The notes under the pieces were generated by a model, which worked only from the letters and a program-made list of their open reading frames with translations, did no database searches and was not told the origin of the DNA. A stretch of 64,000 nt of DNA from Patiria miniata (taxonomy: Eukaryota; Echinodermata; Asteroidea; Valvatida; Asterinidae), in the NCBI RefSeq assembly GCF_015706575.1, contig NW_024037047.1:5026632-5090631 (forward strand), read 5' to 3'. This document shows positions 37,386-47,900 of the stretch, piece after piece. Within the stretch, counting starts at the first letter, position 1. Every line of letters starts with the position of its first letter. A program made the position numbers and the translations under genes.

Positions 37386-37718
37386 TCAGGGGAACAGCAA
37401 CTCCAACGAAGGAATATCAGCCAATGCCTCAAACACGTTACCATGAAAATTGTTGTCATTTAAATGGAGTTCAGCCACATGACCGAGAGATGACAGTAAA
37501 TGGAAGACTGCCACGATATCGCTGTTTTGCAGACCACACCTAGATAAATCCAATGTGCGAAGGGAGGAGAGAGTATCTATGTTGACTTGTGACAAACCGT
37601 GGAAATTGTTTCCGTTCAGAAAAATGTCAATGTTTGTCAGACCACAGTCATTGAGTACTATATTAGAAAGGAAGGGAACAGCTGTTACACTCATAGGCTG
37701 CAAACCGTGTAGATTATT
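37386..37718 (-). pseudogene. Open LRR C-terminal coding beyond the NLR-B stop codon
   Basis: In the same frame as the giant exon, about 110 further codons are open after the TGA at 37719-37721. They read NNLHGLQPMSVTAVPFLS, then a unit that has lost about 17 residues in frame (CGLTNIDI joined to FLNGNNF). The last repeats have a different consensus (TLDLSRCGLQNSDIVAVFHL, ELHLNDNNFHGNVFEAL), typical of the C-terminal cap of an array, before a TGA at 37386. The upstream TGA corresponds to GGA in sister units. This could be a lost tail, a readthrough product, or part of a spliced form. Confidence 0.6.
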
Positions 37719-40700
37719 TCACCTCAGAACCACTGTCTCTATACTGCCTGCTGGTGAAAGGAGAGCGGAGAGTGACCCCATGTCACTGTTTGTGAGACCA
37801 CACTCATACAGATGTAGTTCTGACAGGGCGGGAACAGCTGTTACACTAATTGGCTGCAAACCGTGTAGATTGTTTCCTCTCAGAAAAAGTTTCTTTATAC
37901 TGCCTGCTGCTGACAGAAGAGAGAAGAGTGGCTCAATGTCAATGTTTGTCAGACTACATTCATTGAGTGCTATAATAGACAGGGAGGGAACAGCTGTTAC
38001 ACTAATTGGCTGCAAACCGTGTAGATTGTTTCCTCTCAGAAAAAGTGTCTTTATGCTGCCTGCTGCTGACAGGAGAGAGAAGAGTGGCTCAATTTCGTTG
38101 TTTGTCAGACCACACCCATAGAGATGTAATTCAGACAGAGATGGAACGGCAGTTACCTTAACAGGCTGCAAACCTTGTAGATTGTTACCTATCAAACCAA
38201 CAGTCTCTATGCTGCCTGCTGCAGAAAGGAGAATAAAAAGTGGCTCAATATCATCTTTCGACAGATTACATTCTTCGAGTTGTAGTTTAGACAGGGAGGG
38301 AACAGCTGTGATCTTTTCGGGCTTCAAACCGTGTAAGTCGTTCTCTTTCAGAACACATTTCTTTAGGCTGCCTGCTGATAACAGAAGAGAGAAAAGTGAC
38401 TCAATTTCATTGTTTGTCAGACCACACTCATAGAGATGAAATTCAGACAGAGATGGAACAGCAGTTACCTTAACAGGCTGCAAACCTTGTAGATTGTTAC
38501 CTATCAAACTAACAGTCTCTATGCTGCCTGCTGTAGAAAGGAGAGTAAAAATTGGCTCAATATCATCTTTCGACAGATTACATTCTTGGAGTTGTAGTTG
38601 AGACAGGGAGGGAACAGCTGTGATCTTTTCGGGCTTCAAACCGTGTAAGTCGTTTGCTTTCAGAACAAGTGTCTTGATGCTGCCTGCTGCTGACAGAAGA
38701 GAGAAGAGTGGCTCAATTTCGTTGTTTGTCAGACCACATTCATAGAGATGTAATTCAGACAGAGATGGAACAGGAGTTACCTTAACAGGCTGCAAACCTT
38801 GTAGATTGGTACCTATCAAACCAACCTTCTCTATGCTGCCTGCTGTAGAAAGGAGAATAAAAAGTGGCTCAATATCATCTTTCGACAGCTTACATTCTTT
38901 GAGTTGTAGTTGAGACAAGGAGGGAACAGCTGTGATCTTTTCGGGCTTCAAACCGTGTAAGTCGTTTGCCTCCAGAAAAAGTGTCTCGATGCTGCCTGCT
39001 GCTGACAAAAGAGAGAAGAGTGGCTCAATTTCGCTGTTTGTCAGACCACAGTCATTGAGATGTAATTCAGACAGGGAGGGAACAGCTGTGATCTTTCTGG
39101 GCTTTAAACCGTGAAAATTGTGAGCTTGCAGAACAACTCTTTTTATGCTGCCTGCTGCTGACAGGAGAGAGAAGAGTGGCTCAATTTCGCTGTTTGTCAG
39201 ACCACAGTCATTGAGATGTAATTCAGACAGAGATGGAACAGCAGTTACCTTAACAGGCTGCAAACCGTGTAGATTGTTTCCTCTCAGAAAAAGTGTCTTG
39301 ATGCTGCCTGCTGCTGACAGAAGAGAGAAGAGTGGTTCAATTTCGCTGTTTGTCAGACCACAGTCAATGAGATGTAATTCAGACAGGAAGGGAACAGCTG
39401 TGATCTTGCTGGGCTTTAAATCGTGAAAATTGTGAGCTTCCAGAATAACTTTTTTAATGCTGCCTGCTGCTGACAGGAGAGAGAAGAGTGGCTCAATGTC
39501 ACTGTTTGTCAGATCACACTTTTCGAGATGTAGATGAGACAGCGAGGGAACAGCTGTTCCACTAATCGGCTGCAAACCGTGTAGATTGTTTCCTTGCAGA
39601 AAAAGTGTCTTTATGCTGCCTGCTGCTGACAGAAGAGAGAAGAGTGGCTCAATTTCGCTGTTTGTCAGACCACACTCATAGAGATGTAATTCAGACAGAG
39701 ATGGAACAGCAGTTACCTTAACAGGCTGCAAACCTTGTAGATTGTTACCTATCAAACCAACCGTCTCTATGCTGCCTGCTGCAGAAAGGAGAATAAAAAG
39801 TGGCTCAATATCATCTTTTGACAGATTACATTCTTCGAGTTGTAGTTTAGACAGGGAGGGAACAGCAGTGACCTTTTTGGGCTTCAAACCGTGTAAGTCG
39901 TTTGCTTTCAGAACACATTTCTTTAGGCTGCCTGCTGCTGACAGAATAGAGAAGAGTGGCTCAATTTCGTTGTTTGTCAGACCACACTCATAGAGATGAA
40001 ATTCAGACAGAGATGGAACAGCAGTTACCTTAACAGGCTGCAAACCTTGTAGATTGTTACCTATCAAACTAATAGTCTCTATGCTGCCTGCTGTAGAAAG
40101 GAGAGTAAAAATTTGCTCAATATCATCTTTCGACAGATTACATTCTTGGAGTTGTAGTTGAGACAGGGAGGGAACAGCTGTGATCTTTTCGGGCTTCAAA
40201 CCGTGTAAGTCGTTTGCTTTCAGAACAAGTGTCTTGATGCTGCCTGCTGCTGACAGAAGAGAGAAGAGTGGCTCAATTTCGTTGTTTGTCAGACCACATT
40301 CATAGAGATGTAATTCAGACAGAGATGGAACAGGAGTTACCTTAACAGGCTGCAAACCTTGTAGATTGGTACCTATCAAACCAACCTTCTCTATGCTGCC
40401 TGCTGTAGAAAGGAGAATAAAAAGTGGCTCAATATCATCTTTCGACAGCTTACATTCTTTGAGTTGTAGTTGAGACAAGGAGGGAACAGCTGTGATCTTT
40501 TCGGGCTTCAAACCGTGTAAGTCGTTTGCCTCCAGAAAAAGTGTCTCGATGCTGCCTGCTGCTGACAAAAGAGAGAAGAGTGGCTCAATTTCGCTGTTTG
40601 TCAGACCACAGTCATTGAGATGTAATTCAGACAGGGAGGGAACAGCTGTGATCTTTCTGGGCTTTAAACCGTGAAAATTGTGAGCTTGCAGAACAACTCT

Positions 40701-43700
40701 TTTTATGCTGCCTGCTGCTGACAGGAGAGAGAAGAGTGGCTCAATTTCGCTGTTTGTCAGACCACACTCATTGAGATGTAATTCAGACAGAGATGGAACA
40801 GCAGTTACCTTAACAGTCTGCAAACCGTGTAGATTGTTTCCTTTCAGAAAAAGTGTCTTGATGCTGCCTGCTGCTGACAGAAGAGAGAAGAGTGGCTCAA
40901 TTTCGCTGTTTGACAGACCACAGTCAATGAGATGTAATTCAGACAGGAAGGGAACAGCTGTGATCTTTCTGGGCTTTAAATCGTGAAAATTGTGAGCTTC
41001 CAGAATAACTTTTTTAATGCTGCCTGCTGCTGACAGGAGAGAGAAGAGTGGCTCAATGTCACTGTTTGTCAGATCACACTTTTCGAGATGTAGATGAGAC
41101 AGCGAGGGAACAGCTGTTACACTCATAGGCTGCAAACCGTGTAGATTGTTTCCTCTCAGAAAAAGTGTCTTTATGCTGCCTGCAGCTGACAGGAGAGAGA
41201 AGAGTGGCTCAATTTCACTGTTTGTCAGACCACACTCATAGAGATGTAATTCAGACAGAGATGGAACAGCAGTTACCTTAACAGGCTGCAAACCTTGTAG
41301 ATTGTTACCTATCAAACCAACCGTCTCTATGCTGCCTGCTGCAGAAAGGAGAATAAAAAGTGGCTCAATATCATCTTTTGACAGATTACATTCTTCGAGT
41401 TGTAGTTTAGACATGGAGGGAACAGCTGTGATCTTTTCGGGCTTCAAACCGTGTAAGTCGTTTGCTTTCAGAACACATTTCTTTAGGCTGCCTGCTGCTG
41501 ACAGAAGAGAGAAGAGTGGCTCAATTTCATTGTTTGTCAGACTACACTCATAGAGATGAAATTCAGACAGAGATGGAACAGCAGTTACCTTAACAGACTG
41601 CAAACCTTGTAGATTGTTACCTATCAAACTAACAGTCTCTATGCTGCCTGCTGTAGAAAGGAGAGTAAAAAGTGGCTCAATATCATCTTTCGACAGATTA
41701 CATTCTTGGAGTTGTAGTTCAGACAGGGAGGGAACAGCTGTGATCTTTTCGGGCTTCAAACCGTGTAAATCGTTTGCTTTCAGAATACATTTCTTTAGGC
41801 TGCCTGCTGCTGACAGAAGAGAGAAGAGTGGCTCAATTTCGTTGTTTGTCAGACCACACTCATAGAGATGTAATTCAGACAGAGATGGAACAGCAGTTAC
41901 CTTAAAAGACTGCAAACCTTGTAGATTGTTACCTATCAAACCAACCTTCTCTATGCTGCCTGCTGTAGAAAGGAGAATAAAAAGTGGCTCAATATCATCT
42001 TTCGACAGATTACATTCTTTGAGTTGTAGTTGAGACAGGGAGGGAACATCTGTGATCTTTTCCGGCTTTAAACCGTGTAAGTCGTTTGCTTTCAGAACAA
42101 GTGTCTTGATGCTGCCTGCTGCTGACAGAAGAGAGAAGAGTGGCTCAATCTCGCTGTTTGTCAGACCACACTCATAGAGATGTAATTCAGACAGGGAGGG
42201 AACAGCTGTGATCTTTCTGGGCTTTAAACCGTGAAAATTCTGAGCTTGCAGAACAACTCTTTTTATGCTGCCTGCTGCTGACAGGAGAGAGAAGAGTGGC
42301 TCAATTTCGCTGTTTGTCAGACCACACTCATTGAGATGTAATTCAGACAGAGATGGAACAGCAGTTACCTTAACAGGCTGCAAACCGTGTAGATTGTTTT
42401 CTTTTAGAAAAAGTGTCTTGATGCTGCCTGCTGCTGACAGAAGAGAGAAGAGTGGCTCAATTTCGCTGTTTGTCAGACCACAGTCAATGAGATGTAATTC
42501 AGACAGGAAGGGAACAGCTGTGATCTTTCTGGGCTTTAAACCGTGAAAATTGTGAGCTTGCAGAACAACTCTTTTTATGCTGCCTGCTGCTGACAGGAGA
42601 GAGAAGAGTGGCTCAATGTCACTGTTTGTCAGATTACACTTATCGAGATGTATTTGAGACAGCGAGGGAACAGCTGTTACACTAATCGGCTGCAAACCGT
42701 GTAGATTGTTTCCTTGCAGAAAAAGTGTCTTTATGCTGCCTGCTGCTGAAAGAAGAGAGAAGAGTGGCTCAATTTCGCTGTTTGTCAGACCACACTCATA
42801 GAGATGTAATTCAGACAGAGATGGAACAGCAGTTACCTTAACAGGCTGCAAACCTTGTAGATTGTTACCTATCAAACCAACCGTTTCTATGCTGCCTGCT
42901 GCAGAAAGAAGCATAAAGAGTGGCTCAATGTCATTTTTTGTCAGTCCACTATTGAAAAGAACAAGTTCTCTCAGGCATGGAACTAGTTGAATGTTTTGTT
43001 TAGACACTGTTTCTAGCGAAATGGTGCCGCTTGTTCTTAATGCAACTACTTGTGTGTTATTATGTGTTAACACTTGACAAAGTTTTACAAGGTTCCAATT
43101 ACAGTAACGTACGTGTAAAGACTTTAGGTATCTTAGCGTTTCTGTTGAGTTATCCACAAAGCTATCCAAGCTGATACTTGTTAGCACAAGATTCAGCGAT
43201 GGCTTACATTGAATGTGTTTCAGTATACCCTCTAATAGTCTTAAGTCAGCTAAACCTCGACATGTAGCATTCATTTCTTTTATATCAACTCTGTGTAGAG
43301 TTGTATGTTTGGACCCGACTTGAAAGAAATAATGCGCAGCCACGAGAGCTTCACCTTGGAGTTGATATGGAAACTCAATCTTTCCAGTCTCAAGAAATGT
43401 TTCAATGAAACATTCTGACTGAGCTTCAGACAGGAGTAACATCGAGATTCTATGCAAGGACTTGTTCGGTTTTTTTTGTTTTAAGAGATCTCCAATGCGC
43501 CTTAAAATCACCTCTGCAGCTTTTGTGTTCAGCCCGCAGCAGAATCGCAGAACGTATTCAAAGCTTTCAACATCACCTTGAGTTATACTAGACAAGTATT
43601 GTTCAAAGGATTTTCTGTCAATGCTGAACAAATCTACCAGATGTGCCGCCGCGCAGTATTCTTGGAAAGTCTTGTGCAGGAATGAAAATTGAAAAGCTAT

Positions 43701-44980
43701 CTCGAGACCTTGAAAAATTTTTGTTTTTGATATTAAGCCAACATCAGAACCTCTCTCGAAAATCTCTAGGTCCTTTGAATCGATCTCATCTTCCATGAAA
43801 TGAAGTCTTTCCCCATTTCTATCTAACAAACCTTTAAGAGCTACCCGACCAAGTTGGGAAACATGGCGTTGTGTCTCAGTGTTAGAAACTTTCTCATCTG
43901 TTTGTTTACTTGCCTCATGCAGGAAAAGTAACCGCATATTATCCCGAAAAAGGTTTGTTATTTGCTCCGGCAATTTTCCGTTTTCTGCCCATGTGTTGCA
44001 CAACAGCCACAAAAATAACGGAATCTCCGCTAAACTACGAAGCGTTTCGGATCCATTCACCTTCTCAAGGAAGGTGTTTTGACCATCTGATTTAAAGAAT
44101 TTCCTCGCATATTCTCCTCTGTCTTTCTCGTCAAAGCCATCTATATTGATTTTTTTGTAGTGTGCATGCATTTTCAGCAGTTCATTTGCTGTCTTCTGTC
44201 GGCTGGTAACTATAACCTTGCACGACTTTAGTGATTTGAACGAAAGTACACCGTTCAAGTCAATTCCGTTCTCACACTGTTCATCCTTTAGTCTTTGCAT
44301 GGAAATCTCATCAACGCCATCCAAAAGAATTAATACGCGCTCTGGGTTGTCACAGATGTATTTTTCTAAGTCTTTAAATTTCTCCTTCAGGGTCTTGTCT
44401 GTGAGGATTTGAGAGAAAATGGCGTCGATGACGTCAAATTTCTTACCCATTCGATTAACCTCAACCACAAAGACAAGCTCGTACCTATCAAGAACTGATG
44501 TGGACTCAGCTTGATGTTGTTGTTGGTTTTCAGTTAGACCCCCCTTGGAGATTTTCAGATCAGCCCAATCATGTGCAATCCTTTTAAGGAGTGTACTTTT
44601 CCCAAAACCCGCCTCAGCTGTGACTAATAATCGATTTCCTTCGAGCTTAAGCATTTCTTCATAGGAGTCGAGGGGAATTTTCTGGACATGAACCCCTTTG
44701 CCCATATCAGGTTGTGATCCGAGTGGATCGGGGGTTCCTCTTTTTGAAGCTTTCGAATGATCCGATTTGCTGTCTGTGTCTACCTTCATCTTTATCTCCG
44801 ACGAGGAGGCGGGAGTTAGCATGTTGGTCTCTTGCAGTAGCAGTGGCTTGACGTAGATGTCATCCATCTCTCTAGACTTGTCTCTCGCTGTAGGATGTGT
44901 CGTCACTTTCATCGTCTCTCGATAATGATCAGCCAATTCTTTTGCACACTTTGTAACGTCAAAAGAGGTTCCTGCAATGC
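37719..44980 (-). CDS. NLR-B exon 5: NACHT ATPase and giant LRR array
   Basis: The exon starts after acceptor TTTTTTTACTGCACAG at 44980, in phase with exon 4, and is open for about 7.26 kb to TGA at 37719. NACHT hallmarks: P-loop AEAGFGKSTLLKRIAHDWA (codons at about 44620), Walker B VLILLDGVDE (about 44330), sensor-like VIVTSRQ, and the FLHKTFQEYCAA segment typical of this NLR group. A helical linker follows. From about 42.98 kb come about 34 copies of a 52-residue unit made of a 28-residue LRR (SLSELHLYECGLTNSEIEPL onward) and a 24-residue LRR (SIKTLFLKGNNLHGLQP), i.e. ribonuclease-inhibitor type. Near-identical 10-unit blocks indicate recent amplification. The first residues (GIAGTSFDVTKCAKELADHY) precede the NACHT as in related invertebrate NLRs. 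Long antisense open frames here are shadows of the repeat. Confidence 0.93.
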
Positions 44981-47900
44981 CTGTGCAGTAAAAAAACAGT
45001 GGAGAACAGCCATGTAAACTATCGCAGATGTATAAAGATGTCCGTATCGTTTGAAATTACGATTTCAATTTCTTGTCAATTCTACGCCATACGAAAAACA
45101 ACCTTCGTAATCTTCACCGATCGTTAGCAGTCAGCATAGCAAAACGCATGCTAACTTTAGGGCAAATATGCTTGAATCGACCCGTGTGGTTGCTAACACC
45201 AAAGTTTGCCGGTTGTTAAGCAAAGCTCATCCGATTACGCACTCAGACGCTGTAATAGAGCAGTGAAATTCATGAACCCCCCAAAAACAAAAAACACAAA
45301 AAACACAAAAACAAAAACAAAACAAAAACAAAAACAAAAACAAAAACAAAAACAAACCAAAAAACAAAACAAAACAAAAACAAAGAACAAAAAAAATGTG
45401 ATTTTGAACGTTGTGTTTCTCACAAAATATAACGGAAGGAGAAATTCTAAACTTCATGTAAGTGAAGAAATCGCCGTCATCAATGCTAAAAGGTCAATAC
45501 TGTATACTGGTAAAGCTGATCTTCAAGTCTGGAGGAAATCGTTTGAAAATTCCCCAAATCTGTGTATGTCTTTCTTTACTGGTCATTCATTTACCTAATA
45601 AGTAATTTTCAATTATTACAGCATGACTTGTGGGGCAAAGAAGTCCTTTCAAAATTCTTAAATATAACTTTTACTAAATGAATAAATAAAAGTTATCATA
45701 TCTTGTGCTGAAACTTTTTTAATACATACAATAAAGTACATAATTTATTCTGATTAATAAGATTATTCACTTTTGGGCTTGGTCAAGTGTCTTTTGTTTA
45801 CTATCATCTTGATAGTTCGATCATATCATATATGTATAATGTAATGTTTAAAACTACCACATTGATCGAGTCAATGCTGTAGAGTCAGCGATACTACATT
45901 GGATTACAAATCCGATGGTGTGAGTTCGATTCCCATTGGATGTTTTGTAAATATTTTCTTTACTTCTTTTGTTTCTCTTAAAAATGTTTGTTAGTCATTT
46001 GGAACATTTTTGTTTTGCCAATATATATTTGGATGATTTTGTTTTCAAGGGAAAATAAAGTCTGAGAACCCGACTTGCATCTCAACGTACTTCGAAATAT
46101 GCCCATGACGAATATATGCGTACGGAAAAAAATATCGCAGGCGGCGGCGGTGAAAATTCAAATCTGCCATGCAGAAAATGGCTGTTGACTTGCTGCTGGC
46201 ACAACTATCACTGAAGCTTCACAGTCTCTCTCTCTATACTGGTTGTACAGACTTCAGTGCTTTTGTCCATTGTACTTATGATTTGCATTTTCATGGTTAT
46301 GCAACCACGTCCTAAATGGGATTCAGCTTTCTGCTTTGTTCCCTGTGATCCTTTTGTAAGGGCCATGTACAGCTCACAACTCCTGTTGGGTTATGATACA
46401 CGATAGAATGACCGGTCATCCATAAATTTCATGACGAGTTACTTAATGTATGTGTATGTCAACTTCTAGGAATCTACTCGAGTTGTTATTTCACGAGTAG
46501 TTTACACTTATATCATCTAATCGGTATCTGCAAACGCTAGTGTTACACCTTGAACGATCTCCCAAGGAAAATTTCGACGAGGATTTTCTGCCGACCAAAC
46601 CCACGTGTGTGGTTTTGCTATAGCACCAAAGGCGCTATGGTTGAACGATTTCGGCCCAGCAACACAATGGACGATCGCATATAAGCATATTCAATAGCGT
46701 CACTTGGCGTGACTATTGACCAATGAGAGCCGGCAAAAAATGATATTTATTAATTAATATCTCGCGAGGGAGGCTTTTATGCAAATGTTTACTGCGTACC
46801 ATAATGGATAGGAACCTTATAAATATTCATGAGGCTTGAAATGATTGACTTGACAGCTATTGCAAACACCTGTGTTACAACTGTTAAAAATGCACGTAGA
46901 CAAGCCTAATTTTTCCTTTTTGAACAAAAAGTAATGAGCATATTACAACGGTTTTTAGCATATACTTGCATCATTATAATGGAAATAAACCCTAAACGTT
47001 GCAAGAAGTTCCCGGTCTTCCTAACGGGAGGAACAAATTTTCACAGATTTCGCCCGCCAACGTGCACATGTCTGTGTGCATGTAGTTTCATTCAAAATAA
47101 AGTGTTACGTAACCTTTAGAAATCGCCCTTCGCAACCAAACGGCTGAAATTGTGAAGCTAAACAAAATTGGACACTATGTGGTCAAGAATGTGTCGATCT
47201 GTGATATCAATAACAACAGCCGTATACGATAAAGCATTGTACCCGTAACGTAGCTCGAACACCATCCTCAATTGGCTACAATATAAACAATCAGTTGGGA
47301 AGACCGAATGCCTTGGGACAACGAGTCGCGTGCACTGGTTTATGTATTTTTCTTTATTTTTTGGCTTGAATTGCAGCCACATATTAGTATGCAATGACAG
47401 ATAAAAGTATGATTCCGAACTCGGTCATGGACGCTCATACTTTTTACATGGATAGAGGGCTAGATAGTGTGGTCACATCCGAGCGAAAAATAGTATAGCA
47501 TAAAGACAAAGAGAGGCACAAGGCGTTTCTTCCTGTCCAGCTGAAATGCGTAGACGCATTACTTTTAATTGACGCGCGTCAAAGTAACACTGCCCTGACA
47601 AAGGGCTTGATATAACAGTTGTTGGAATACTGGAACGGTAATCCGGTTCAAACCCCGCTTCAGTCAATTTCGTTGTTCACCTTTAAAATAATAAAAGAAC
47701 AAGAACATTATATTGTTTACAGGGCCTACCTGGTACTTGTGCTACGTCTACACGTCTTATTGCTTTCAGAGCCTCTCTCAGCTTCTCAGGAGCGTCTGCG
47801 GGGTTGTCCTGTTTCCTCCACCAGGCATCTGAATGCATGTAGTTTCATTCAAAATAAAGTGTTACGTAACCTTTAGAAATCGCCCTTCGCAACCAAACGG

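Noticed and set aside
37719-37721. TGA as selenocysteine
   Set aside because: Sister units have GGA (Gly) here, and no selenocysteine insertion hairpin could be supported by eye; nonsense or splicing is simpler.
38182-42546. Many plus-strand open frames of about 83-93 codons (LPAADRREKSGSISLF type)
   Set aside because: They are antisense shadows of the LRR coding repeat and recur at its 156-bp period; no independent evidence.
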